Shown piece by piece: positions 16,624-25,711 of a DNA stretch of 64,000 bases (positions are counted from its first letter, which is position 1; each line of letters starts with the position of its first letter). The notes below the pieces were generated by a model that was not told where the DNA came from, did not search any database, and saw nothing but the letters and a program-made list of their open reading frames with translations. A program made the position numbers and the translations under genes. This DNA comes from PALSA-188 sp963720075 (GTDB taxonomy: Bacteria > Acidobacteriota > Terriglobia > Terriglobales > Acidobacteriaceae): the NCBI GenBank assembly GCA_963720075.1, contig CAVREG010000019.1, positions 744,001-808,000 of the forward strand, read 5' to 3'.

Positions 16624-18234
16624 CTATTTTCCAGTGACAAGGCGTTTTCCCGCCTTTCCAACATCCATTCCGAAAGATGGGTTATGGTAGTCACCGCTGA
16701 TCTTCACCGGGACGTCGGATCCCCCGTGCTTCTTCTTGAAAAACGGATCGAGCACTTTCAATATCACCGCCTTCGCGCCATGTGCCGTGTCCGAGAGGTC
16801 TGAGTCCATTTTTAGGGTTCCGTGCATGTCAATCTTCTCGCTGACTAAGTTATAAGTGCCATGCATCTGCGCGTGTGCGCCAGGAATATAAAAGGAAAGG
16901 TTTGAGAATGTGGCAGTGCCACCCTTCAACACAACATGGCCTCGCAGATCTGACAACACGGGGGGAGCTGGGGAATTATCTGTGTCTTTATCCCTACCTT
17001 TATTGTTCCGCTTCAACTTCTCAATGTCATCCGTCTTCGCGCTTTGACTCAACTGATCAACTTTTTCCTGTGTGCTCTGGCGAGTGAAACTGCTGTCGCT
17101 GATGCCAAAATCTCCCGCCAACTGAATCTTCTTCAAAAAGCGCATTTCACCCGCAGGCAGAATCGCTCTCCCTTGGAAACTGACTTCGCCAGCCATCGGT
17201 GGCCGCCCCTCTCTGGTGAAGAGTCTTAAAATATCTTCAATCCTGCCATTTTGAGCTTCGATATCAATTGTTGCGGTCTTTCCTTTCTGCCCAGCGGCGG
17301 CGGCAACCATGCCTTTGGAAATTACTTTGGTCTTCAAAAATTCACTTGAGACCTGGTTTAAAAAAGTGTCTCCATTCGCGCCATTAACATAAGCTGTGAA
17401 CTCAGAGTTTAAAGCCACCTTGTGATCGCTTCTATTGACTTCAAATTCCGGAATATTAATTTTCCCCGCTACATCAATGTGCTGCAAAATGCCGCTGAAT
17501 TTTCCTTCCGAGAAAAGGATTCCAGCGATACCTTCAAAAGTTCCCAAATCGGCATTCTTAAATGTGTAGTCACCCTTCACCGGAGTTTGCATGCCCCGCC
17601 ACGGACCAAACTCCCCCGCCGCGATAATCTCGCCGGGAGGCTCGGGATTCGAAAGTGTGGTCGAGAAATGCATTGGACGGTTCGCGCTTGCCGGATTCAG
17701 AGTCAGTTCGTGAATCCCAAAAAGTACCGGTGCCTTCCCTGCATCTTGTCGCGGAACCTCGAGGACCGCGTTATAAACATCAATCTCATCAATGTGGGTT
17801 GATGCTGAGTTCAGCCCGTTGAATTTCTGTTTTGATCCCTTCGGCGGCACATAGATGTGCATGCCATCGGCGCGAATCCTACTTATGTGGCTTCCGAGCA
17901 AACCCAGGTAGTTGCTTTGGATTGTCAGCTTTTCAAGAGTAACAAAAGGGGAAGCATTGGTCGCAAGGCGGTAAGTCACTCCTTCCGCAATGCAACCCGG
18001 GTGTGGAAAATAAATCTGTCGAAAATTCCTAATTTCAACTTTGCCGGAGCCAGCTTCTTCAAGATTTTTAATGATTGCCGATTCTCGAAATGGCCACGGG
18101 ACAGCTAAAAGTACTCCGGCAATCACTATAATCACCAGCGCCGTGAGTCCGCCGAAAAGTACTAGCTTCTTGCGACTAAACCGAGAATCCGCACCCGGCT
18201 TTAAAGGAAGAGCGGACGTGTGTAGTGCACACAT
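16624..18234 (-). CDS. AsmA-like / DUF748-type inner-membrane-anchored protein
   Basis: 536 residues: a short basic N-terminus (FSRKKL), one membrane segment (VLFGGLTALVIIVIAGVLLAVPW), then a long repetitive beta-rich region typical of AsmA-like proteins, with layered strands such as LEKLTIQSNYLGLLG and GGTATFSNLSFYIPGAHAQMHG. AsmA relatives span the periplasm as lipid-transfer bridges or influence outer-membrane biogenesis; the role of this one is not known. A Lys/Arg/Asp-rich loop (KLKRNNKGRDKDTD) lies around residue 420. Monocistronic; same strand as the symporter genes upstream but over 100 bases away. Confidence 0.72.
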   Translation of the reverse strand: MCALHTSALPLKPGADSRFSRKKLVLFGGLTALVIIVIAGVLLAVPWPFRESAIIKNLEEAGSGKVEIRNFRQIYFPHPGCIAEGVTYRLATNASPFVTLEKLTIQSNYLGLLGSHISRIRADGMHIYVPPKGSKQKFNGLNSASTHIDEIDVYNAVLEVPRQDAGKAPVLFGIHELTLNPASANRPMHFSTTLSNPEPPGEIIAAGEFGPWRGMQTPVKGDYTFKNADLGTFEGIAGILFSEGKFSGILQHIDVAGKINIPEFEVNRSDHKVALNSEFTAYVNGANGDTFLNQVSSEFLKTKVISKGMVAAAAGQKGKTATIDIEAQNGRIEDILRLFTREGRPPMAGEVSFQGRAILPAGEMRFLKKIQLAGDFGISDSSFTRQSTQEKVDQLSQSAKTDDIEKLKRNNKGRDKDTDNSPAPPVLSDLRGHVVLKGGTATFSNLSFYIPGAHAQMHGTYNLVSEKIDMHGTLKMDSDLSDTAHGAKAVILKVLDPFFKKKHGGSDVPVKISGDYHNPSFGMDVGKAGKRLVTGK

Positions 18235-18338
18235 GGGAACAGGGCCTCGTCAGGAACCATACCCCTTGGAGGCGCAATTTAGCCTCGGGGTTGTGACACT
18301 TTCCGGCTTATATCCGAGGCGACGGGGCTGCGCCGCCG

Positions 18339-18557
18339 TCATGATCGGCTGGGGGCAAATTTCACGCAGTAAATCAGCCCGCAAATCAGAAGAAAGGCGC
18401 CCCACCATACACTTGCATGAAGATGAAACAGGACAACGAGATTTGCCGGCGGATTGAACACTTCCCAAACGCCGGTGCCAAAAATCAGAACTCCATTCAC
18501 GAATAGTGACAATCCAATGAAGAACCAGATCGAGATTACTCTACCGCTCATACTCAC
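18339..18557 (-). CDS. Small two-helix membrane protein next to the symporter
   Basis: 72 residues with two membrane helices (VISIWFFIGLSLFVNGVLIF and SVWWGAFLLICGLIYCV) joined by a polar turn containing NPPANLV and LHAS. It starts 10 bases after the symporter stop; AAGGAAGG precedes the GTG at 18557, and an in-frame ATG at 18551 is an alternative. Small membrane partners often sit beside sodium/solute symporters, so it probably assists or forms part of the transporter. Not assignable to a named family from memory. Confidence 0.72.
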   Translation of the reverse strand: MSMSGRVISIWFFIGLSLFVNGVLIFGTGVWEVFNPPANLVVLFHLHASVWWGAFLLICGLIYCVKFAPSRS

Positions 18558-18567
18558 CAGCCCTTCC

Positions 18568-20271
18568 TTACCAGAAAATAATATTGAGAACGAAGAAAAT
18601 GATTATCACTATAGCCGCCCAGAAAAGAGGCTTCTCATACAGTGGGACATTGCCAACTGAAGGAATCGGAGTCAACCCATAGACTAGACCAGTCAATTCG
18701 GCGTCGGTTTTGCGCTGGGTCATCAAACTGACTACGACAGTCACAATCACGCAGACCAGGAAGGACCACAACGCTTGATACATGTCCTGGGCAAGAGCTT
18801 TTGCATCCGCCGACAGCGCCACATATCGCAAGGCATAAGGGTCCACCTTCACCCACGCCCACATGCTAATTGAGGACACGGTGCCACAGAGCAACCCCCA
18901 AAACCCACCCCACCCAGATGCTCGCTTCCACATCATTCCCAAAAGAACTGTTCCGAACAGGGGAGCAATGAAGAAGCTAAATAGCTCCTGAACGTAGTCC
19001 ATGATGCTCGCCGAATGCATCACTAGATATGCTGTTCCTACGCTGATCAGCACGCCGATTATCGTGGTCCACCGCCCCATATTTACGTAGTGATGGTCGG
19101 TCGCCTTGGGGTTTATTAACGGACGATAAATGTCATAGGTCCAGACGGTGGTGAAGGCGCTAACGTTGCCAGCCATACCCGACATGAAGCCGGCAATCAG
19201 CGCAGTGATTCCTAGCCCCAGCAGTCCAGGCCCACAGTAACGCGCGAGCATTAATGGAAGAACATCATTGTAGCTATGACCTCCCGTAACCGCGGCAACC
19301 GACTCCGGAACCAGTTTCATCGGCAGAACAGCTAACCCGAGCAGGCCAGGCAGTATGACGATGAACGGCACCATCATTTTGAAGCCGGCGCCGATAATGG
19401 GTGCCAATTCTGCCGAGCGCAAATCCTTAGCCGCAAGAACACGCTGCACCACCAGAAAATCTGTAGTCCAATAGCCCATGGAGATAACCGCACCTAAGCC
19501 GAACACAATGCCAGTCCAGTGGATTCCCATGGGGTTTGTGCTGAAATGGCCCAAGCCTGACCAGAGGTGTACGTATTGTGCCGACGCTCGCTGAGTGATT
19601 TGAAGCTTAAGGTTGCTCCAGCCGCCGGTTTCGTACAAGCCAAGAATTGGAATCAGGAGGGCCCCAGCCCAAATCAAGAAAAACTGCAACACCTCATTAA
19701 AGATCGCCGAGCGCAGCCCGCCCAGCGCTACATAAATGGCCACGGTCAGCGACGAAATCCAGATGCTGAAATTGAGGTCCCATCCCAGCACAATTTGCAT
19801 GACCTTAGCCATGGCGAACATGTTTACGCCACTCATCAGCACGGTCATGAATGCGAACGAAATCGCGGACAATGCGCGCGCGGGCTCGCCGAAACGCAAC
19901 TTCAAATATCCCGGAACCGAGTGGGTCTTCGAGATGTAATAGAACGGCATCATGACCAGAGCGAGGAATAGCATCGCCGGAACGGCGCCGATCCAGTACC
20001 AATGCGTTGCTAGAATGCCGTATTGATAAGCTGAACCCGCCCAGCCCATCAATTCCAACGCGCCAAGATTTGCCGATAGGAAGCTCAACCCCGCTACCCA
20101 AGCCGTCATCTCGCGGCCGGCCATGAAAAAATCCTCGCCGGTGTTAGCTCTTCCACGCAGATAAAAACCGATCGCCAAGACGAGCGCGAAGTAGAAGGCA
20201 ATAATCGCAACGTCAACGCCAGATAGGTGGACAAGTCTGGCCGGAATTTCCATTGCCAAAAATGGCATCAT
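18568..20271 (-). CDS. Sodium:solute symporter (SSS family, SGLT-like)
   Basis: 567 residues from the ATG at 20271, chosen because AAGGA lies eight bases upstream; an earlier in-frame start at 20313 is less likely. About 14 membrane helices. Family features: VDVAIIAFYFALVLAIGFYLRGR at the N-terminus, FMAGREMTAWVAGLSFLSANLGALELMGW (sodium and substrate site helix 1), and GLRSAIFNEVLQFFLIW. It imports a sugar or related solute with Na+; the close neighbours (LacI regulator, twin operator) favour a carbohydrate. Operon with the small membrane protein. Confidence 0.88.
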   Translation of the reverse strand: MMPFLAMEIPARLVHLSGVDVAIIAFYFALVLAIGFYLRGRANTGEDFFMAGREMTAWVAGLSFLSANLGALELMGWAGSAYQYGILATHWYWIGAVPAMLFLALVMMPFYYISKTHSVPGYLKLRFGEPARALSAISFAFMTVLMSGVNMFAMAKVMQIVLGWDLNFSIWISSLTVAIYVALGGLRSAIFNEVLQFFLIWAGALLIPILGLYETGGWSNLKLQITQRASAQYVHLWSGLGHFSTNPMGIHWTGIVFGLGAVISMGYWTTDFLVVQRVLAAKDLRSAELAPIIGAGFKMMVPFIVILPGLLGLAVLPMKLVPESVAAVTGGHSYNDVLPLMLARYCGPGLLGLGITALIAGFMSGMAGNVSAFTTVWTYDIYRPLINPKATDHHYVNMGRWTTIIGVLISVGTAYLVMHSASIMDYVQELFSFFIAPLFGTVLLGMMWKRASGWGGFWGLLCGTVSSISMWAWVKVDPYALRYVALSADAKALAQDMYQALWSFLVCVIVTVVVSLMTQRKTDAELTGLVYGLTPIPSVGNVPLYEKPLFWAAIVIIIFFVLNIIFW

Positions 20272-20422
20272 TCGTTTTTTCCTTGCTGCTGGGGAAGTAT
20301 CAATGCAACTCAATCACGAAAACCGCGAGCAACTTCCTATAGCGGTCACAAATCCGAAACGGTATCCGCACCAAAAAAATACGAGGGGTTCGAAACCACC
20401 TCGCTACCAGGAGAACGGTTCG

Positions 20423-20449
20423 GTAAACGTTAACTTCGTAAACGTTAAC
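20423..20449 (-). promoter_or_regulatory. Twin LacI-type operator (GTAAACGTTAAC x2)
   Basis: Two perfect copies of GTAAACGTTAAC, at 20423-20434 and 20438-20449, 15 bases apart. Each is a near-palindrome around AACGTT, the usual centre of LacI-family sites. They lie about 150 bases before the symporter ATG and 130 bases after the regulator stop, so they most likely control the symporter operon through the adjacent LacI protein. Confidence 0.6.
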
Positions 20450-20482
20450 ATCACACAAAATAATACAACTTGCGCCCGAATG

Positions 20483-20512
20483 GTTGTACTCCGACGGTTC
20501 AAATCGTGTCAA
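20483..20512 (-). promoter_or_regulatory. Candidate sigma-70 promoter of the symporter operon
   Basis: On the minus strand TTGACA (20507-20512) and TACAAC (20483-20488) are separated by 18 bases. The twin operator lies 35-60 bases downstream, where a bound repressor would block transcription. Confidence 0.45.
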
Positions 20513-20578
20513 GAACTTTGCATCGTTTGAGGTTGCCCCAATAACGATAAGCCGAGCTCTCTCGAACCTTGATTGATG

Positions 20579-21697
20579 CTATCGCGTGCCGGTTTCGAGC
20601 ATTGACTCCCCAGTCTCTTCTGCGAGTTCTTTCGGTGCACTTAACTCAGAGGTTTGCCTTTGCAGGAAGAAATCGAGATTGCCCCGCATCACCAGATGGG
20701 GCGCTAGGGTGAAATGACTGGGCGGAGTTTTTCCCTCAACTAAGAACTCGCATAAATTCCGGAACGCCATGCGGCCTTGCGTTCGAGGACGCTGGTAAAT
20801 TGTCGCAATCACCGCGCCCGACCTGATTTCCCTGACCAATTCGGGGAACAAATCAGTCGTGATAATAGTTAGCCTCTCCAGGATTCCCGCGTCGCGTGCG
20901 GCTCGCAATACGGGGATTGAAGCCTCCGTGGTAATGTACATCCCCGCCAGGTCGGGACACGAATCGAAAAGCCGACGGCACTTCTCGTAAGCTTCTGGCT
21001 CAACGTCATGATCTTCAATTGGCTGCTCTAACCGGATGTTGGGATAAAGAGAAGACAAAGTGCTTTCAAAGGCTTTGTACTTGTCCGCATGCTCCGAGAT
21101 CCCAAAGTCACTCACCGTAATTGCAACCTTGCCGGTCCCTCGCAACCATCTCCCCAATAAATCCGCTGCCAGTGCTCCACTAGCCAGAGTGTCTGTCGAG
21201 ACAACCGCCAATCTATCGGTATTCGGCGCATCGGTAACAACGCAGACCGTGGGAATGCGAAGCCGCGAAGCCATCGAAATGTAGGGGCGCAGTTTCTCGA
21301 CATTGCTCGGAAAGACAATAATACCGTCGGCCCGCGCGTTCAAAGCTTCGTCGAATGCTTCTTCGTCGCCTTCATCCAGTTGCGGATATGTGCGGAACAC
21401 AACCTCGACATTTTCCAAGGGCAACGCGTTGGCTTCTTCGGTTATTCCAGCGCGCACATCGTCCCAAAACGACGTGGTCCCTTTTAGAGTATTGACGGAG
21501 ATTTTAAGACCTCGCCCAGAAGCCAGGAAACGTGCGGCAAGGTTTGGGCGATAACCCAGCGATTTCGCAACATTTAAAACATTTCTCTTCGTATCAGCAT
21601 TTATTCCTGGATGATCGTGCAAGGCTCGATGCACAGTGCCCGTGGAAACCCCAAGGGCGTTCGCGATATCGAAGAGTGTGACCTTCTTGTTCATCAC
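20579..21697 (-). CDS. LacI-family transcriptional regulator
   Basis: 372 residues. The N-terminal helix-turn-helix is VTLFDIANALGVSTGTVHRALHDHPG, followed by the hinge-helix region (NLAARFLASGRG) and a periplasmic-binding-protein-like effector domain (SVNTLKGTTSFWDDV; DGIIVFPSN; GKVAITVSDFG; DLAGMYITTEAS). It starts at GTG 21697 or the adjoining ATG at 21694. It probably represses the symporter operon directly downstream, via the GTAAACGTTAAC pair, and releases it on binding a sugar. The effector is unknown. A Ser/Glu-rich C-terminal tail extends beyond the usual fold. Confidence 0.9.
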   Translation of the reverse strand: MMNKKVTLFDIANALGVSTGTVHRALHDHPGINADTKRNVLNVAKSLGYRPNLAARFLASGRGLKISVNTLKGTTSFWDDVRAGITEEANALPLENVEVVFRTYPQLDEGDEEAFDEALNARADGIIVFPSNVEKLRPYISMASRLRIPTVCVVTDAPNTDRLAVVSTDTLASGALAADLLGRWLRGTGKVAITVSDFGISEHADKYKAFESTLSSLYPNIRLEQPIEDHDVEPEAYEKCRRLFDSCPDLAGMYITTEASIPVLRAARDAGILERLTIITTDLFPELVREIRSGAVIATIYQRPRTQGRMAFRNLCEFLVEGKTPPSHFTLAPHLVMRGNLDFFLQRQTSELSAPKELAEETGESMLETGTR

Positions 21698-21904
21698 TAA
21701 AACAATCTAGCCTATTACATTTTGGGCGCCCACGCTCATTAATACTGCTTCATGCCACCATGTGAAAACGACTGAACGCGGACAGGCTATCTTGTCCTAT
21801 GCATTTGGGCTAGGCCACTTACTTGTCCGGCGTATTTACTTAGCCTGCGATTAAACGATGGCGGCTGCTGCATCCGAGTCTGTGTCGCAAGCCCATTTTC
21901 GATT

Positions 21905-22020
21905 TTGAAAGCGGAACGCCAATAGCAAAAATAGCCGCAAAGCGGCGGGACAATGCAGCCCAATGGCGCAAGCCATGGGTAGAGCGCGGGACGAGCGAGC
22001 CCTGCAAGGGCGAACGATAG
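21905..22020. repeat. Intergenic dyad-rich element, probable dispersed repeat
   Basis: The 400-base gap between the LacI gene and yjbQ has no credible gene. Within it a GC-rich segment holds successive dyads (CCGCAAAGCGG; CCCAATGGCGCAAGCCATGGG; GAGCCCTGCAAGGGC), a pattern I associate with dispersed non-coding repeats of this phylum. No second copy lies in this window, so repeat status is inference. Confidence 0.35.
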
Positions 22021-22093
22021 GTTGCGACACTGACTCATCGGTCCCGATTCCGTGTCACCAGAATTCCCTTTCTGGCGGATGGAACGTGCCTTC

Positions 22094-22507
22094 CTATTCT
22101 CCCATCACCTTTACAATCACCCGCTTGCCTCGCTGCCCGTCAAATTCCGCGTAGAAGATGCGCTGCCAGCGTCCAAGATCGAGTTTCCCTGCGGTGATCG
22201 GCACAATCACTTCATGATGGATGAGCAACGCCTTGAGATGAGAGTCGCCATTGTCCTCGCCAGTCTCGTGATGCTTGTAGTCTTTCTTAAACGGCGCAAG
22301 ATGTTCAAGCCACTGGTCAATGTCTTCAATCAATCCCGATTCATTGTCATTGACGTAAACTCCGGCGGTGATGTGCATAGCCGAGACCAGCACCATGCCT
22401 TCTTTGACCGCACTCTTTGCGACGACGGCTTCGACCTGCGGCGTGATGTGAACGTAGGCACGATGCGTCTTTGTATGAAAGGTTAGATATTCGGTAGTTA
22501 CTTTCAA
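22094..22507 (-). CDS. YjbQ family (UPF0047) protein
   Basis: 137 residues, full length for this compact trimeric family. Signature segments: TKTHRAYVHITPQVEAVV, VLVSAMHITAGVYVNDNES with the conserved His, and HHEVIVPITAGKLDLGRWQRIF. A YjbQ member has been shown to have weak thiamine-phosphate synthase activity; the main role is not settled. Cytoplasmic. Stands alone; the closest repeat is a REP-like element just upstream. Confidence 0.9.
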   Translation of the reverse strand: MKVTTEYLTFHTKTHRAYVHITPQVEAVVAKSAVKEGMVLVSAMHITAGVYVNDNESGLIEDIDQWLEHLAPFKKDYKHHETGEDNGDSHLKALLIHHEVIVPITAGKLDLGRWQRIFYAEFDGQRGKRVIVKVMGE

Positions 22508-22552
22508 AGGGATTTCCCCAAATGCAGTTTACATATGGCTGAACTCTGGAGG

Positions 22553-22584
22553 GTAGCCCGGTCTTTCGCGCCTTGCGAAGGCTG
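22553..22584 (-). repeat. REP-like palindromic element copy
   Basis: On the minus strand this reads CCAGCCTTCGCAAGGCGCGA followed by a diverged right arm, matching the family seen at 39-46 kb. It lies upstream of yjbQ, outside coding sequence. Confidence 0.55.
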
Positions 22585-22692
22585 GAATATTTCGGCATCA
22601 AGATGAAAATCGCCCTGTCTCTCCAAGAAGCGGGAAAAAGGCCGGGAACTCCATGAACCGAGATCTGAAAAAGACGGGGCCAGCCGGATTGG

Positions 22693-23007
22693 CTATTTGT
22701 CGTCCGGATTATTGTGGCGCCAGTTCCAGTAGGCGGTCTGCTGCTTGCCGTTCAACTGGTCGAAAGCGCGTTTCTCATGGTGCTGGATTTGGTACCGCTG
22801 GTAGGCGCTGTCTTCGTTGCTGTCCCAAGTGTGATAGTCCTTGTGGCCTTTGTCATAGTAGCGCTTGTTGTTTTGGTCTTTATTATTTTCTTGTTTATTT
22901 TGCTGGTTGTGGTCGTCTTGTTGGCTGGCAGCGGCCATCATGGCAACAGGTGCGGCGAGAGCAGCAATCAGTAACAGCGAACCGAGAAATCGGTATCCGC
23001 GACGCAT
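22693..23007 (-). CDS. Small secreted His/Asn/Gln-rich protein
   Basis: 104 residues from the ATG at 23007, where AAGGAG is six bases upstream. A signal peptide (MRRGYRFLGSLLLIAALAAP) is followed by a Gln/Asn/Asp-rich spacer and a C-terminal motif region (KDYHTWDSNEDSAYQRY, then QQTAYWNWRHNNPDD). Related small exported proteins with a YWxWRHxxPD ending are frequent in this phylum. Function unknown. The longer frame starting at 23067 only adds unrelated residues before the signal peptide. Confidence 0.7.
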   Translation of the reverse strand: MRRGYRFLGSLLLIAALAAPVAMMAAASQQDDHNQQNKQENNKDQNNKRYYDKGHKDYHTWDSNEDSAYQRYQIQHHEKRAFDQLNGKQQTAYWNWRHNNPDDK

Positions 23008-23203
23008 GTAACTCTCCTTAAGCGCGAGATTAATGTCCATTAAATTTCCGCTAGCACCACTCTCCACAATTGGCGGTCTTAAATCTGGTCAATATTGCAC
23101 ACGAGGCATGTGTTGCCTTTAGGGTTGATCTGATCACCTGGTCAGCGGCTCGGTTATTAAGAGAAGGACGGTTCAGTTTCGATGAAAATGCTGGGAACGT
23201 TTC

Positions 23204-25558
23204 CTACGAAATTGACTCTTCCACTTCCGTGATCCAATCGGGACGCTTCAAGACTTCTCTCGGTTTGGGACCATCCGCTGCGCCTACGATTCCATCGCGT
23301 TCCATCAGGTCTATAAGATGAGCGGCGCGACCGTAGCCAATTCGGAGGCGGCGCTGTAGGAGTGACGTTGAGGCTTTGCCAAACTCGATGACGAGTCGCA
23401 CGGCATCTTCATAGGCGGGATCATGTTCTTCCTCTGAATCGCCCTCTGTACCTAACGATCCGCCCTCATGCCCTTCTTTCGGAGCTTCCAGGAATTTTTC
23501 TTCGTATTCGGCAGTCCCTTGCGAGCGCCAGAATTCGACTACGGCGGCGATTTCTTTTTCCGTAACGAACGGTGCGTGCAGACGATGAACGCGAGCTGAA
23601 CCTGAGGGAAGATAAAGCATGTCGCCCTTGCCAAGCAGCGCCTCCGCGCCGTTTGCGTCGAGAATGGTGCGTGAATCAACTTTGGTCGCGACACGGAATG
23701 AAATACGTGCCGGGAAATTAGCCTTGATCAACCCGGTGATCACGTCAACCGAAGGCCTTTGAGTTGCCAAGACTAGATGAATTCCTACGGCGCGCGCCAT
23801 TTGCGCAAGCCGCGTAACCGACTCTTCGACGTTGCCCGAGTCGAGCATCATGAGATCGGCCAATTCATCAATGATAATTACGATAAACGGAAGTGGACGG
23901 TCCTCGTCCGAATCGCCAAACAGACTCGGAGTTCCATCTTCGTCGAACAATTTGTTGTACTGCTCGATATTGCGCACGCCCTTCTCGGCAAGTAATTTCA
24001 GTCGCCGTTCCATCTCGCGCACCGCATTTCGCAGCGCGTTTGCCGCCAGCTTCGGCTCAGTAATTATCGGCGTAAATAAATGAGGGACGCCCTCGTAATT
24101 TCCCAACTCCAGCCGCTTCGGATCCACCAGAATCAGTCGCACCTGTTCCGGCGTCGCCTTATACAAAATAGACATAATCATGGCATTGATGGCCACGCTC
24201 TTGCCTGCGCCCGTCGAGCCCGCGATTAAAAGATGCGGCATCCCAGCCAGATCGGCGGTCACGATGCGTCCATTAATGTCTTTGCCGAGCGCGAGCGTGA
24301 GCTTCGATTTTGTACCAATGAATTCCTGCGACTCAATGTTCTCCCGAAGCCAAATAATTTCGCGCTCGCGGTTTGGAACCTGAATCCCGACCGTTGATTT
24401 TCCCGCCATGCGTTCGATGAGAATGCTCTCCGCTTTCATCGCGAGACAAAGATCGTCGGTAAGGTTGGTGATGCGGCTATATTTAATTCCGGCTTCCGGC
24501 TTGAACTCAAATGTCGTGACCACCGGTCCGGGATTGATCTGCGTAATCTGGCCGTGCACATCGAATTCAGCGTATTTGCTGGTCAAGACCTGGGCTAGTA
24601 TTTTCAGTTCATCGGAATCAATCGCCTGCTGTCCGTCGGGACGATGTAGTAGCGAACTTGGCGGCAGCTTGAATCCCCCCGCAATACGGGGCAGAGTAGT
24701 TTTTGCTTTGAGCCCGCTGTCCGCGCGCTCGGTGACTTCCGGCGTAAATTCCGAATTCCCGGAACTAAGCGGCGCGTGAACTTCTTCCGCGAACGTCCGG
24801 TCTATGCCGGTTCGAATCGGCTCTGGCGTTCGGTGCGCGGACGCATGCGCCCCTTCCGCTGGTGCAGATATGAGCCGCGCGGTGATCACCGGCTTTGGCG
24901 AAGCCCGGCGTTTCTCCAACTCTTCCTGCATCCGCCTCTTTGCCCGCGCCTCTTTCCAGTCTTTCCAGCGATTCCAGAGAGCAACAATAAAAGCGAACCG
25001 GGTAGGCGCCCAGACTTGCAAAGCGGAAAACGAAAACGCGGTACACAGATAGAGGGCAACCGCCAGGAAGCTGGCGCAAACAATGTAAGCGCCGGCCAGA
25101 TTGAAGTAATGAATTAGAAAATCGCCGAGAATTCTGCCAAAAATGCCTTCGACCGGAATAACGCCTACCCAGCGAACATGTCCGGGAAGAAGCGCCAGCA
25201 GCGCCGGAACAAACATCAGCAGCCAGATTCCACCCAGCAATTTTGCAATCGGGGATGGCACCCTTCGAGAACGAAACCAGCGCATCCCAAGAACCCAGGC
25301 GAATACGGGCAGAAGAAATGCCCCTACGCCGAAACCTTGCAATATTAAATCGGAAACCGTGGCGCCAACTACGCCAATCCAGTTCCTCGCTGCCCGCGAG
25401 CCGGTTAGGACCGAAGCACTATTGAACGATGGATCAAGCGGCGAATATGAAGCCAGCGCAAGGAAAAGGAGGAGCGCGGAGACACACAACAGGAAGCCGA
25501 TCAGCTCATTGAGCCGCCGATTGTTGGTGGGTGCGAAAATCCGTGGAAGAACTTTCAT
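23204..25558 (-). CDS. ftsK: FtsK/SpoIIIE-type DNA translocase
   Basis: 784 residues. Four membrane helices in the first about 190 residues anchor it at the division septum, a basic/charged linker follows, then the RecA-like motor with Walker A GSTGAGKS around residue 450 and Walker B IVIIIDELADLMM. The C-terminal gamma winged-helix domain (SLLQRRLRIGYGRAAHLIDLMER), which reads KOPS-type polarity sites, is intact. Pumps the chromosome ends apart and activates XerCD recombination at cell division. Length is normal for the family. UppP is the upstream gene on the same strand. Confidence 0.95.
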   Translation of the reverse strand: MKVLPRIFAPTNNRRLNELIGFLLCVSALLLFLALASYSPLDPSFNSASVLTGSRAARNWIGVVGATVSDLILQGFGVGAFLLPVFAWVLGMRWFRSRRVPSPIAKLLGGIWLLMFVPALLALLPGHVRWVGVIPVEGIFGRILGDFLIHYFNLAGAYIVCASFLAVALYLCTAFSFSALQVWAPTRFAFIVALWNRWKDWKEARAKRRMQEELEKRRASPKPVITARLISAPAEGAHASAHRTPEPIRTGIDRTFAEEVHAPLSSGNSEFTPEVTERADSGLKAKTTLPRIAGGFKLPPSSLLHRPDGQQAIDSDELKILAQVLTSKYAEFDVHGQITQINPGPVVTTFEFKPEAGIKYSRITNLTDDLCLAMKAESILIERMAGKSTVGIQVPNREREIIWLRENIESQEFIGTKSKLTLALGKDINGRIVTADLAGMPHLLIAGSTGAGKSVAINAMIMSILYKATPEQVRLILVDPKRLELGNYEGVPHLFTPIITEPKLAANALRNAVREMERRLKLLAEKGVRNIEQYNKLFDEDGTPSLFGDSDEDRPLPFIVIIIDELADLMMLDSGNVEESVTRLAQMARAVGIHLVLATQRPSVDVITGLIKANFPARISFRVATKVDSRTILDANGAEALLGKGDMLYLPSGSARVHRLHAPFVTEKEIAAVVEFWRSQGTAEYEEKFLEAPKEGHEGGSLGTEGDSEEEHDPAYEDAVRLVIEFGKASTSLLQRRLRIGYGRAAHLIDLMERDGIVGAADGPKPREVLKRPDWITEVEESIS

Positions 25559-25711
25559 TCAGCGTATTTCGCGCACGTGGGCAAAAGCCCGCGATGACTG
25601 ACCTACGCCAGAGCCTTACAATTATGCCAAGAACCTGGGGACCCTACAACGCCGGAGTTGAACAGAGAGTATCAAGTCGGCTTCGCCCGCTATGTCTCTC
25701 CATCGAATCGC

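Noticed and set aside
21787..22038. 83-residue minus-strand frame
   Set aside because: Lies in the dyad-rich intergenic element; reads as a translated non-coding repeat.
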